Source: CAVUMR01 sp963742715
GTDB taxonomy: Bacteria; Actinomycetota; Actinomycetes; Mycobacteriales; Micromonosporaceae
Reading direction: 5' to 3'
Assembly: GCA_963742715.1 (NCBI GenBank)
Contig: CAVUMR010000003.1
Location: forward strand, 620,001-684,000
Length of the DNA: 64,000 nucleotides
Shown here piece after piece: positions 25,768-34,049 of this stretch. Position numbers and translations under genes: made by a program. The notes beneath the pieces are model-generated. The model was given only the letters and a program-made list of their open reading frames with translations, did not search any database and was not told where the DNA came from. Numbering within the stretch: position 1 is the first letter of the stretch; each line of letters opens with the position of its first letter.

Positions 25768-26775
25768 TCATCGGCCGGCTCGGATCAGGCAGGTCGCCAG
25801 CGCGTCGTTGAGCTCCAGCTCCGGCACCAGTTCCTCGACGTACCCGAACTGGCCGACCGGGTTGTTCTCCAGGAACACGTACCGGTCGTCCGGAGTGAGC
25901 ACCAGATCGATCGCGCTGAACTGCAGGTCGTAGCTGGCCACGTAGTCCAGGCAGCGCTGCTGCAACGCGTCCGGGAGGGTCACCGGGCGGTACGGCACCT
26001 CGAGGCTGCCGCGCGAGTCGACCAGGCTGTCCTCGCTGTCCTGCGAGGAGATCTCGGCGGTGAAGACCGAGTCGCCGATGATCGTGACGCGGTACTCCAG
26101 CCGCTTCGGTACCAGCTCCTGGAACATCGACGGCACCAGCCGGATCCCGTCGAGGTGGTCCAGCTCGGCGGTACCGATCAGGGTGGTCCGGTTCGTCAGG
26201 TACTGCGGCGGGCGCGCCTGCGGATGGTGGTACGAGTAGCGGTGCGCGGCGAGGTATGGGCCGGACAGCGGCTTCCACACCATCTGGCCGCCGCATTCGC
26301 GGTGGAACGCGCGGGCCTCGTCGGGATCGCTGGTCACCAGCGTGCGCGGGATGTCGAAGCCGAAGGTGACCGCGCGGCGCAGCTGCTCGACCTTCCAGAC
26401 CGCGCTGTCCACCGCGTCCGGATGGCTCATCCAGTAGCAGTCGAGGTTGGCCCACAGGCCGCGCAGGGTCTGGGTGACCCGGGCCTGGCCCAGCTCCCGC
26501 TCCCAGTCGTCGAAGTAGTCCGGCAGCCGGAACGCGGACGGCCGTCGCCACCAGACCGACTTGATCTGCTGTACGTCGATGACCCGGCTGTTGGTGAGCA
26601 GGTCGAGTTGTCCGGACCAGGAGCCGTCGAATTCGAACGAGATCAGCGTCTCCAGCGGAATCTCGTCGGTGTTGAGCCGGATGGGCTCCTCGTCGAGGCG
26701 TTGGATGGCGCGAACCACGTCATCGGTGTGGATGTCGTCCTGATTGGAGACGAGCACGATCCGGTCCTGCTTCAT
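25768..26775 (-). CDS. Graspetide-type ATP-grasp ligase (MvdD/MdnC-like)
   Basis: A 335-aa ATP-grasp enzyme resembling MdnC/MvdD of microviridin. N-terminal domain: VLVSNQDDIHTDDVVRAI and SVWWRRP (about 73-79). ATP site: QMVWKPLSG (Lys168), FQELVPKRLEYRV (Glu220), and the metal site IDLVLTPDDRYVFLENNPVGQ with Asp290, Glu303 and Asn305. Such enzymes activate Asp/Glu side chains of a peptide as acyl phosphates and close ester, amide or thioester rings. AGGAG precedes ATG 26775. It lies 180 bp after four tandem precursor genes, surely its substrates. Its product class is inferred from the family and from the precursor leaders. Confidence 0.88.
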   Translation of the reverse strand: MKQDRIVLVSNQDDIHTDDVVRAIQRLDEEPIRLNTDEIPLETLISFEFDGSWSGQLDLLTNSRVIDVQQIKSVWWRRPSAFRLPDYFDDWERELGQARVTQTLRGLWANLDCYWMSHPDAVDSAVWKVEQLRRAVTFGFDIPRTLVTSDPDEARAFHRECGGQMVWKPLSGPYLAAHRYSYHHPQARPPQYLTNRTTLIGTAELDHLDGIRLVPSMFQELVPKRLEYRVTIIGDSVFTAEISSQDSEDSLVDSRGSLEVPYRPVTLPDALQQRCLDYVASYDLQFSAIDLVLTPDDRYVFLENNPVGQFGYVEELVPELELNDALATCLIRAGR

Positions 26776-26956
26776 CGGAGCATCTCCTGTATCCGAGGCT
26801 TCTCTCGCGTTTTGTGCGCCGTCCACCCATCGGGGCGGTGCCTGACTGGCCGGCAGGGCGACGATGGATGGGCGGCGCCACCGCGGCCAGGTCACTTGCT
26901 GAGCCGACCTCGACGGCCGGTGGCCCGGTCACGATGTCCGCGAACCCCAGTCGCAA

Positions 26957-27208
26957 TCAGCCGAGGTTGTCGCAGATGTACGGCACTCCGTGGTCGTCGC
27001 AGCCGTAGCTGTTGCAGTAGTTGCTGTAGTGGGTGCAGCAGACTCCGGCCTGGTACCACTTGCTGCACTTCGCCTTGGTGATGGCGAGAACAGTGCCGTC
27101 GCTCTCCCAGGTCGAAACCTGGGTCCCGGGGTTGTACACCCCGCCGGGATCGCACCCGGTTGCGCCGACCGGTTCGGCAACACGGAAGGCAAACAGTTCG
27201 AACGACAC
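26957..27208 (-). CDS. Cys-rich graspetide-like precursor peptide 1
   Basis: An 83-aa peptide, GTG start at 27208 with AGGAGG seven bases upstream. The leader begins MSFELFAFRVAEPVG and has VYNPGTQVSTWESDGTV, like the F-x-R...P...Y-D/N-P-x-x-Q pattern of GRASP-target leaders. The C-terminal half holds six Cys (48, 57, 58, 65, 70, 79), a conserved WYQ, several Tyr, and ends ICDNLG. Unlike the other three it has a seventh Cys in the leader (Cys19). It is nearest to the ligase gene. Confidence 0.85.
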   Translation of the reverse strand: MSFELFAFRVAEPVGATGCDPGGVYNPGTQVSTWESDGTVLAITKAKCSKWYQAGVCCTHYSNYCNSYGCDDHGVPYICDNLG

Positions 27209-27273
27209 GTGAACACCTCCTTTCCGTGTAGAACCGCGACTTTCCTGCGTACGAAATCGCGCCCCGCCGGTTG

Positions 27274-27522
27274 TCAGCCGAGGTTGTCGCAGATCATCGC
27301 CGGGAAGGTGTCGCAGGTGTAGTTGTTGCAGTAGTCGGCGTAGTGGCTGCAGCACGTGCTGCCCTGGTACCACTTGCTGCACTTCGCCTTGGAGGTGGCG
27401 AGCACAGTGCCGTCGCTCTCCCAGGTCGAAACCTGGGTGTGCGGGTTGTACGACTCTTCCAGGTTCGTAGGCGATGCCTCGATCGGCTCCGCCACCCGGA
27501 AGGCGAACAGTTCGAAGGACAT
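27274..27522 (-). CDS. Cys-rich graspetide-like precursor peptide 2
   Basis: An 82-aa paralogue of precursor 1; ATG 27522 with AAGGAAG upstream. Leader MSFELFAFRVAEPIEAS...YNPHTQVSTWESDGTV is nearly identical, the region 14-25 is variable, and the six Cys (48, 57, 58, 65, 70, 78) keep the pattern C-x8-CC-x6-C-x4-C-x7-C. It ends MICDNLG. Confidence 0.87.
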   Translation of the reverse strand: MSFELFAFRVAEPIEASPTNLEESYNPHTQVSTWESDGTVLATSKAKCSKWYQGSTCCSHYADYCNNYTCDTFPAMICDNLG

Positions 27523-27581
27523 GAGAACACTTCCTTCTTGGGTACGAGATGTTTGGTGCGAGATGTTTGGTACGAGATCGC

Positions 27582-27660
27582 GAACTCATCGCCGTCAGAC
27601 GATTCGCCGTCCGAACTCATCGCCGTCAGACGAATCACCGTCAGACGAATCGTCTGACGA
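27582..27660. repeat. Short repeats and a 21-bp palindrome between precursors 2 and 3
   Basis: CGAACTCATCGCCGTCAGACGA occurs at about 27581 and again at about 27612 (shown as separate motifs of 10 bases: CGAACTCATC, GCCGTCAGAC), and CGTCAGACGA-A-TCGTCTGACG at 27639-27659 is a perfect palindrome. The neighbouring CGAGATGTTTGGT also repeats. This repeat-rich spacer differs from the other precursor spacers and may be a recombination scar of gene duplication or an RNA processing or termination site. Confidence 0.65.
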
Positions 27661-27671
27661 CGAGTCGCCGG

Positions 27672-27920
27672 TCAGGCGAGGTTGTCGCAGATCTGCGGCG
27701 GAATCTGGTAGTCGCAGCCGAAGTTCTCGCAGTAGTTGCCGTAGTGGTTACAGCACGTACCGCCCTGGTACCACTGGCTGCACTTCGCCTTCGTCACCGC
27801 GTGTACGGTGCCGTCGCTTTCCCAGGTGGACGTCTGGGTGGCCGGGTTGTACATCCCGTCCAGACCCATTCCTGACCGCACCGGTTCGGCGACCCGGAAG
27901 GCAAACAGTTCGTAGGACAT
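27672..27920 (-). CDS. Cys-rich graspetide-like precursor peptide 3
   Basis: An 82-aa paralogue, ATG 27920, GGGAGG nine bases upstream. Leader MSYELFAFRVAEPVRSG, then MYNPATQTSTWESDGTV; six Cys at 47, 56, 57, 64, 69, 78, with C-x8-CC-x6-C-x4-C-x8-C. It is the most divergent core (CENFGCDYQIPPQICDNLA). Confidence 0.87.
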   Translation of the reverse strand: MSYELFAFRVAEPVRSGMGLDGMYNPATQTSTWESDGTVHAVTKAKCSQWYQGGTCCNHYGNYCENFGCDYQIPPQICDNLA

Positions 27921-28015
27921 GTGATTTCACCTCCCTTCTCAGTTGATCCGAGGACTCCACTGATCCGGAGGACGCGGCAGCGACGAATAGCAGGGGCATC
28001 CGTCGGCAGCGTCCG

Positions 28016-28267
28016 CTAGGCGAGGTTGTCGCAGATCATCGGCTGCCCATGGTCGTTGCAGCCGTAGTTGTTGCAGTAGTCGGCGTAGTGGCTGCAACAC
28101 GTGCCGCCCTGGTACCACCCACTGCATTTGACCTTCGACGCCGCGAGAACGGTGCCGTCGCTCTCCCAGGTCGAAACCTGGGTCACCGGGTTGTACGAGT
28201 CGCTGAGATCCATTGCCACCGGTCCGACCGGTTCGGCGACCCGGAAGGCGAACAGTTCGTAGGACAT
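28016..28267 (-). CDS. Cys-rich graspetide-like precursor peptide 4
   Basis: An 83-aa paralogue and the first of the four in transcription order; ATG 28267 behind GGGAGG. Leader MSYELFAFRVAEPVGPV, then SYNPVTQVSTWESDGTV; six Cys at 48, 57, 58, 65, 70, 79; ends MICDNLA. Its upstream 18 bases are almost the same as those of precursor 3, showing that duplication included the ribosome site. The gene is divergent from the exporter operon, across about 395 bp. Confidence 0.87.
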   Translation of the reverse strand: MSYELFAFRVAEPVGPVAMDLSDSYNPVTQVSTWESDGTVLAASKVKCSGWYQGGTCCSHYADYCNNYGCNDHGQPMICDNLA

Positions 28268-28662
28268 GTGATTTCACCTCCCTTCACACGTGAGTCGACC
28301 GGACGTTACATCGGGCGATTGCCGCATAGCGCCCTTTTTCGGATGAAGTCGGATGGTCCCGCATCGGTGACCTGAATAGCGCCGAGCAATCACGGAGAGC
28401 GACGCGGTATCCGACGCACTCGGCGCCGCCGACGGACCTCTACGTCGACGAATCCCCTGCGTACGGCCGGGAAAGTGGTCCCCGGCAGCTCCGCCTGGCT
28501 TGTCCCAACTCATCCGACTATGTCCGAAAGGTGTTTATTGGCGCCCTGGCAAGGGACTACTGCTGAACCGACGACTTCCGATTCCGGTGAGCCCGCACAA
28601 ACTTGCCCACCGAACGACCTGCGCACAGAAGACGCACGGAAAGACCTGCGCACAGAAGAGGG
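28268..28662. promoter_or_regulatory. Divergent control region with two 17-bp direct repeats
   Basis: This gap separates the precursor operon (minus) from the exporter operon (plus) and must hold both promoters. GACCTGCGCACAGAAGA occurs exactly at 28616-28632 and 28643-28659, period 27 bp, just before the exporter start. These may be operators for a cluster regulator. No -35/-10 pair is clear to me, and no gene fits here. Confidence 0.55.
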
Positions 28663-30474
28663 GTGGGCGGCTTGTTGGGTGCGAATGGCACCGACGCGAA
28701 GCCGTCCCGCTGGCGGCCGTCGGTCTACCTGCACGCACTGGCGCTGGTGTGGAAGGCGAACCCGCGGCTGGCCCTGTTGTCGATCCTGGTCCGGGCGATC
28801 ACCGGCGCGGCGAGCGGCGCCTATCTGTTCACCGCGCAACAGACGCTGACCGCCGACCTGAGCGCCGGTACGCCGCGACTGGGCCGGATGATCCCGGCGC
28901 TGGCCGTGCTGCTCCTGCTCATCACGGTCGTACCGCTGGTCGGAGTGGTCGCCCGGGAGATCAACCAGGTGCTCGCGGTCGAGGTCGAGCGCACCGCACA
29001 GGACGCGATCCTCGCGGTCACCTGCACGGTCGACCTGGAGTCGTTCGACGATCCGGCCTTCCACGACCGGCTGCTGCGCGCGTCCACCAGCGCGCAGACC
29101 CAGCCGTTGCAGGTGACCGAGGGGCTGCTCGGGATGGTCACGTCCATCTCCGGGATGGCCACCATCGGGGTGTCGCTGGTCGCGATCCAGCCGTGGTTGC
29201 CGGCGGTCATGCTGGCCGCCGCGGTACCGCTGATCATCTCGGCCACCCGGGCGGTCAACCTGGACCACGCGTTCGCCTGGCAGATGACCGAACCGGAACG
29301 CGAACGGGCCTACCTGTACAACCTGCTCACCAGTACCAAGGCGGCCAAGGAACTGCGCGCGTTCGGGATCACCGGGCACTTCCGGGAGCGGCACCACCAG
29401 CTGTTCGCCACCCACATCACCGAGTTGCGCCGGACCACCCGGCGGCAGACGTGGATGGCGGTACGCGGCGCCGGACTGTCGTCCGGGGTGCTCGCCACCA
29501 CCATCGCGGTGCTGCTCTGGCTCGCGGTGGCCGGCCAGCTCACGCTGGTCCAGGCCGGTATCTCGGTGGTCGCCGTGGTGCTGTTCTCGCAGCGGTTCTT
29601 CGGCGGCATCATGGGCGCGGGCGTGCTGTACGCGTCGGCGAGGTTCCTGACCGACCTGACCTCGTTCCTGGCCCTGGCCAAGCGCGCCGGTACGGACACC
29701 GCCGACCCGGGGGTGCGGCCGTTTCGCCACCTCGCGGTCGAGGACGTGTCGTTCCGCTACCCGTCCTCGTCGACCGACGTGCTCTGCGACGTCTCGCTGG
29801 ACATCCGGGCCGGTGACGTGGTCGCCCTGGTCGGTGAGAACGGCTCGGGCAAGACCACGCTGGCCCGGCTGCTCTCGCAGCTGTACACCCCCACCGAGGG
29901 CTGCATCCAGTGGGACGGGGTGGACACCCGCAAGCTCGACCCCGACGCCATGCGGCGCCACATCGCGGTGGTGTTCCAGGACTTCCAGCGGTACTCGCTG
30001 TCCGCCCGGGACAACGTCGGGGTCGGCGACACCGCCCGCGGCGACCGGACCCAGGAGATCCACGCTGCCGCCGCCACCGCCGGGGTCAGCGCCGCCATCG
30101 ACCGGCTGCCCGACGGCTTCGACACGATCCTCACCCCGGAGTTTCCCGGCGGTACCGACCTGTCCGGCGGCCAGTGGCAGCGCATGGCACTGGCCCGGGC
30201 GTTCTTCCGGGACGCGCCGTTCCTGATCCTGGACGAGCCGACCGCGGCGCTCGACCCGCGCGCCGAGAAGGCACTGTTCGACCTGGTCCGCGAGCTGGCC
30301 GAGGGGCGCACCGTACTGCTGATCTCGCATCGGCTGGCGAGCGTCCGGTCCGCCGACCGGATCATCGTGCTCGACCAGGGCCGCATCGCCGAAACCGGTA
30401 CGCACGACGAGCTCGTCGCGCGCCGGGGCCGCTACGCCGAGCTGTTCGAAATGCAAGCATCCGCTTATCTCTAA
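28663..30474 (+). CDS. ABC exporter, fused permease-ATPase
   Basis: About 603 aa. Six membrane helices (about 40-330) are followed by an ATPase domain with Walker A GENGSGKTT, signature LSGGQWQRMALARA, Walker B FLILDEPTAALD and switch His in LISHRL. It exports a peptide or lipid-like product; there is no N-terminal C39 peptidase domain, so leader removal must be done by something else. The GTG at 28663 follows AAGAGGG; TTG 28672 is an alternative, and the frame is open to 28603 through the direct repeats. It is the first gene of an operon with the inactive-looking ATP-grasp, protease and glycosyltransferase-like genes; likely exports the Cys-rich peptides. Confidence 0.85.
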   Translation: MGGLLGANGTDAKPSRWRPSVYLHALALVWKANPRLALLSILVRAITGAASGAYLFTAQQTLTADLSAGTPRLGRMIPALAVLLLLITVVPLVGVVAREINQVLAVEVERTAQDAILAVTCTVDLESFDDPAFHDRLLRASTSAQTQPLQVTEGLLGMVTSISGMATIGVSLVAIQPWLPAVMLAAAVPLIISATRAVNLDHAFAWQMTEPERERAYLYNLLTSTKAAKELRAFGITGHFRERHHQLFATHITELRRTTRRQTWMAVRGAGLSSGVLATTIAVLLWLAVAGQLTLVQAGISVVAVVLFSQRFFGGIMGAGVLYASARFLTDLTSFLALAKRAGTDTADPGVRPFRHLAVEDVSFRYPSSSTDVLCDVSLDIRAGDVVALVGENGSGKTTLARLLSQLYTPTEGCIQWDGVDTRKLDPDAMRRHIAVVFQDFQRYSLSARDNVGVGDTARGDRTQEIHAAAATAGVSAAIDRLPDGFDTILTPEFPGGTDLSGGQWQRMALARAFFRDAPFLILDEPTAALDPRAEKALFDLVRELAEGRTVLLISHRLASVRSADRIIVLDQGRIAETGTHDELVARRGRYAELFEMQASAYL

Positions 30475-30484
30475 GGGGACCGTC

Positions 30485-31465
30485 ATGTCCGCACGTCAGA
30501 TCATGCTGGTCGCCGGCGACGACGACCGCGACGCCGACGAAGTCGAAGACGCCCTGGTACGGATCGGGCAGCGGCCGGTACGCCTCGACGCCGCCGACCT
30601 CCCGGTCCGGAGCTGCATGTCGCTGCGGCTGGACGAGACGCTCCGCGGCGACCTCTCGTTCACCGCGACCGGCAGGCAGGTCGACCTGGACCAGCTCGGC
30701 GCGGTCTGGTGGAGCGGCCAGCAGGCATCCGGGATACCGGACAGCCTGAGCACCTGGGAACGCGAGTTCGCGATCGAGGAGCTGGACCAGGCGTACCGCG
30801 GGCTGTGGGCCGCCCTCGACTGTTACTGGATGAGCCGGCCGGACAAGCTCCGGCGGGCCGGCTGGACGCTCGGCCAGCTCGACTCGGCCAGCCGGGTGGG
30901 CTTCGACGTACCGCGCGCGGTCGTCACCACCAGCCCGGACACCGCCTTCGACTTCTACTCGTCCTGCGACGGCCAGGTCATCGGCCGGGAGCTGACCGAC
31001 GAGCGGGCCGCGCTGGCCGGCTTCCGGATCCACCACCCGGACCTGCCGGCACCGGACCAGAGCCTGCTGCACCGCACCCGGCCACTGGACGACGACGATC
31101 TGGTCGAGCTGGGCAAGCTGCACACCACCCCCCGCTACCTGCAGCAGCAGCTGCCGAGCCGGCTCGACCTGCGGGTGACCGTGGTCGGCGACGAGGTGCT
31201 CGCGGCCGGCGCCGAAAATTCCGAAGACACCCCGCCGGTGTACCGGCCGGAGAAGCTGCCCTCCGACGTCGCCGACCGCTGCGTCGAGTACGTCAACAGC
31301 TACGGCCTGACCCTGAGCACGCTCGACCTGATCGTCACGCCGGACGACCGGTACGTCTTCGTCGGCGCGAAGCCGGGCGGCCGGATCGGGCAGCTCCAGC
31401 GGCTCGCGCCGGAGGTGGCGGTCGCGGACGCGGTCGCGTCCTGCCTGGTCAGGGGCGCGGCATGA
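30485..31465 (+). CDS. ATP-grasp paralogue lacking catalytic residues (pseudo-ligase)
   Basis: A 326-aa protein clearly related along its length to the graspetide ligase at 25768-26775: AVWWSGQQ versus SVWWRRP, RGLWAALDCYWMSRPDK versus RGLWANLDCYWMSHPDA, TPDDRYVF in both. But the ATP lysine (Lys168 in the ligase) is Arg here, and the metal site FLENNPVGQ has become FVGAKPGGR, losing Glu303 and Asn305. By ATP-grasp rules it should not catalyse ligation. It may bind the leader, or pair with the active ligase as a regulatory subunit. It starts 10 bp after the exporter and overlaps the protease gene by four bases. Confidence 0.8.
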   Translation: MSARQIMLVAGDDDRDADEVEDALVRIGQRPVRLDAADLPVRSCMSLRLDETLRGDLSFTATGRQVDLDQLGAVWWSGQQASGIPDSLSTWEREFAIEELDQAYRGLWAALDCYWMSRPDKLRRAGWTLGQLDSASRVGFDVPRAVVTTSPDTAFDFYSSCDGQVIGRELTDERAALAGFRIHHPDLPAPDQSLLHRTRPLDDDDLVELGKLHTTPRYLQQQLPSRLDLRVTVVGDEVLAAGAENSEDTPPVYRPEKLPSDVADRCVEYVNSYGLTLSTLDLIVTPDDRYVFVGAKPGGRIGQLQRLAPEVAVADAVASCLVRGAA

Positions 31466-32322
31466 CGGACTTCAGGGAGTCGTTGGCCGCGTTCGAGGAG
31501 TGCTCCGGGGAGCCGGCGGTACTGCTCGCCGCGAGCGTGACCGAGGGCGCGCTGGTACAGCTCTACGAGTGCCTGCGCGGGCTCGGCGAGTTGGACCGGC
31601 TCAACCTGGTACTGATCACCCAGGGCGGCAGCGTCACGGTCGCCCGCCGGGCCGCGCTGCTGCTGCGCGACTGTGCCCAGCACCTGACCATCTCGGTGCC
31701 GTACCTGGCCCGCTCGGCCGGCACGCTCGTCTGCCTGTCCGCGGACGAGCTGATGCTCGGGCCGATGGCGGAACTCGGCCCGATCGACGGCCAGCTCGGG
31801 CCGGACGGTCCGCGGCCGGACGGCAGCCCCGGCGTCATCTCCTCCGAAGACGTGCGCACCTTCCCGGACATGGCCCGGGACTGGTTCGGCGTACAACGGC
31901 AGGAAGACGCGCTGCAGGTGCTGGCCCTGGTCGCACAGCGGGTGTTCCCGACCACGCTGACCCAGTTCTATCGGGCCGACCGGTACATCCGGACCGCCGC
32001 CGACGAGCTGCTGCGGTTCCCGTTCCCCGAGTCGGACGCGGCGACCCGGGACCGGATCGTGGACGCGCTGGTGGTCGGACGCGGCGACCACGACGACCGG
32101 ATCAGCCGTAGGGAGGTCGAGGCGCTCGGGCTGCGGATGCGGCATCCGTCGCCGGCCGAACAGGCGCACCTGTGGGAGTTCTGGCGCACCTACCAGGACG
32201 CCCGCGAGGACGGCACGTACGGCGTGATCGCCGGCGGCAAGTTCCTGGCCCGCGAGGTGACCGACCTGGTGGGCGACGGCGACCGCCGGCAGCCGCGGAT
32301 CCGGTGGGTGACGCAGCCGTGA
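31462..32322 (+). CDS. ClpP/SppA-fold serine protease (serine dehydrogenase proteinase-like)
   Basis: A 286-aa cytoplasmic protein of the SDH-type proteinase group with a ClpP/crotonase fold: LVLITQGGSVTVARRAALLLRD, then YLARSAGTLVCLSADELMLGPMAELGPIDGQL. Ser85 in RSAGT is the expected nucleophile, and Asp109 in GPIDGQ lies where the family has an acidic residue. There is no membrane segment. ATGA/GTGA overlaps join it to both neighbours. As the only protease in the cluster, and because the exporter lacks a peptidase domain, it is the candidate for removing the leaders of the Cys-rich peptides; this is inference. Confidence 0.75.
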   Translation: MTDFRESLAAFEECSGEPAVLLAASVTEGALVQLYECLRGLGELDRLNLVLITQGGSVTVARRAALLLRDCAQHLTISVPYLARSAGTLVCLSADELMLGPMAELGPIDGQLGPDGPRPDGSPGVISSEDVRTFPDMARDWFGVQRQEDALQVLALVAQRVFPTTLTQFYRADRYIRTAADELLRFPFPESDAATRDRIVDALVVGRGDHDDRISRREVEALGLRMRHPSPAEQAHLWEFWRTYQDAREDGTYGVIAGGKFLAREVTDLVGDGDRRQPRIRWVTQP

Positions 32323-34040
32323 CCGGCCCCGAGCGCGCACCGGCGTACCGGGTCGGCGACATCGTGTCGACCCCGGCCGGTGCCGGGATGGTCCTCGCGT
32401 ACTCCCGGGACACCCGTACCACCGAGGTGATGCCGCTGCGTACCGCCCAGCGACTGCGCCAGCTGACCCGGTTCGCGCCGCTGGCCGAGCACGCGCAGGC
32501 GCTGACCGGCGGTCGGGCGGCCGCGGTACCGCCGCTGCTGGCCGAACTGGAACGGCTGGCCGCCGGCGGCTTCCTGGTACCGGCGCCCACGCCCGGCACC
32601 GGGGCGGTCGACGGCGGGACAGTCGACGAACCGGCCGGGATCGGCTGGCTCGCGTTCCCCACCTGCGACCGGGTCACCACGGTGCACGCCACGATCACCA
32701 GCTACCTCGCCAACGCGGCCGAGGCCGGTCGCCGGGTGCCGGTACTGGTGTCGGACGACTCCCCCGATCCGGCGGTACGCAGCGCCTGCCGGGACATGCT
32801 CGGCGGCCTGGCCCGCCGGTTCGGCTCTCCGATCGGGTACCTCGGGCCGGAGGAGCGCGAGTGTCTGGCCGCGGCCGTCGCGGAGCTCTCGGGCGTACCC
32901 CTGGGAGTTGCCCGGTTCGCCTGCCTCGGTGACCGGTCGACGGGGCTCACCACGATCGGCGCCAACCGCAACAGCATCCTGTGGCACACCGCGGGCGAGC
33001 AGGTGGTGATGGCCGACGACGACGTGGTGTGCCGGATCGCCGCCGCGCCCGGGTGTCGGGCCGCGCCGGTCGTCAGCTCGAGCGGCGGCCAGCTCGACCA
33101 GCGGGAGTATCCGGACCGGGACACCGCGCTCGCGGACTGGCCGGCCGTCCAGGAGAGCCTGCTGGACCTGCACGAACGGTGGCTCGGCCGGGTACCGCTG
33201 GCCAGTCTCGACGTGGACGCCGACTTCGACGGCGCGTCGCCGACCACGGTGCGCCGGCTGACCGCCCGCCCCGGTCGGGTCGCGGTCACCCTGACCGGCA
33301 TCGTCGGCGACTGCGCCTGGGACAACGTGGACAGTCACCTCGCCGACGGCGAGCCGCTGCCGCGCAGCCGGGAGTGGTCCCAGGTGGCGCTCCGGCCGAC
33401 CCTGACCGACCGGCCCACCCCGCTGTTCGGCTGGTGCATCGGGCTGGACAACCGGCAGCTGCTGCCGCCGTTCACCCCGATCGGCCGGGCCGAGGAGGTG
33501 GCGTTCGGCAACCTGCTGGCCCGGTGCTTCGCCGACCACTACCTGACCTACCTGCCGTGGGCGCTGCTGCACGCGCCGCCGGAGGAGCGCGCGTTCTCCA
33601 CCGAGCCCAACTTCGCGATCGGCTTCAACGGCTGGATCCCGTCCATCCTCGGGAACATCGACACCGCGTTCGCGCGGGATCCGGCGGTGCGGCTGGGCAT
33701 CATCGGTGCCGCGCTGGTCGAGCTGTCCAAGCTGTCCGACGACGAGTTCGCCGACTTCGTCCGCATGCACCTGCTGCAGAGCCTCGGTCCGCTGGTGGCC
33801 CGGATGGAGGAGCACTCGGCCGGCCCGCACCGGGACGAGGTCCGCTCGGCCATCTCCCGGTTCGTCGACGCCGGATCAGGAGCACTGGACCGGTTGTACC
33901 CGATGGCCGGAGGCGCGAAGGCGCTGCGGCCGCTGCTGGCTCTGTTCGGGGAAACCCTGCAGGCCTGGCCGGCGATGGTCGAGGCGGCCGGCGCACTGCG
34001 CCGCGAGGGTCGGAGTTTCGCCCGGCAGATCGGCCCGTAG
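32319..34040 (+). CDS. Glycosyltransferase-like (GT-A fold) protein with N-terminal PqqD-like region
   Basis: A 573-aa protein, GTG start overlapping the protease stop. Residues about 110-240 have GT-A features: LAFPTCDRVTTVHATITSYL, VPVLVSDDSPDP, then GANRNSILWHTAGEQVVMADDDVVC with an acidic DDD at 233-235 in the place of the metal-binding DxD. The first 90 residues (YRVGDIVSTPAGAGMVL...LLAELERLAAGGFLVP) look like a small winged-helix PqqD/RRE-type unit, which in RiPP enzymes binds leaders; that reading is tentative. Likely it glycosylates the peptide or a small molecule. Last gene of this operon; nine bases separate it from the convergent ATP-grasp gene. Confidence 0.65.
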   Translation: MTGPERAPAYRVGDIVSTPAGAGMVLAYSRDTRTTEVMPLRTAQRLRQLTRFAPLAEHAQALTGGRAAAVPPLLAELERLAAGGFLVPAPTPGTGAVDGGTVDEPAGIGWLAFPTCDRVTTVHATITSYLANAAEAGRRVPVLVSDDSPDPAVRSACRDMLGGLARRFGSPIGYLGPEERECLAAAVAELSGVPLGVARFACLGDRSTGLTTIGANRNSILWHTAGEQVVMADDDVVCRIAAAPGCRAAPVVSSSGGQLDQREYPDRDTALADWPAVQESLLDLHERWLGRVPLASLDVDADFDGASPTTVRRLTARPGRVAVTLTGIVGDCAWDNVDSHLADGEPLPRSREWSQVALRPTLTDRPTPLFGWCIGLDNRQLLPPFTPIGRAEEVAFGNLLARCFADHYLTYLPWALLHAPPEERAFSTEPNFAIGFNGWIPSILGNIDTAFARDPAVRLGIIGAALVELSKLSDDEFADFVRMHLLQSLGPLVARMEEHSAGPHRDEVRSAISRFVDAGSGALDRLYPMAGGAKALRPLLALFGETLQAWPAMVEAAGALRREGRSFARQIGP

Positions 34041-34049
34041 CGCGGGGCT

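Noticed and set aside
27639..27659. 21-bp palindrome as an intrinsic terminator
   Set aside because: With a one-base centre it cannot form a full hairpin with a normal loop, and no T run follows. It is kept only as part of a repeat-rich spacer.
32319..32590. Firm PqqD/RRE domain call at the start of the GT-like protein
   Set aside because: The similarity is only in general pattern (small strands then a helix ending in a G-F-L-V turn). HHpred would be needed, so it is mentioned only as tentative.
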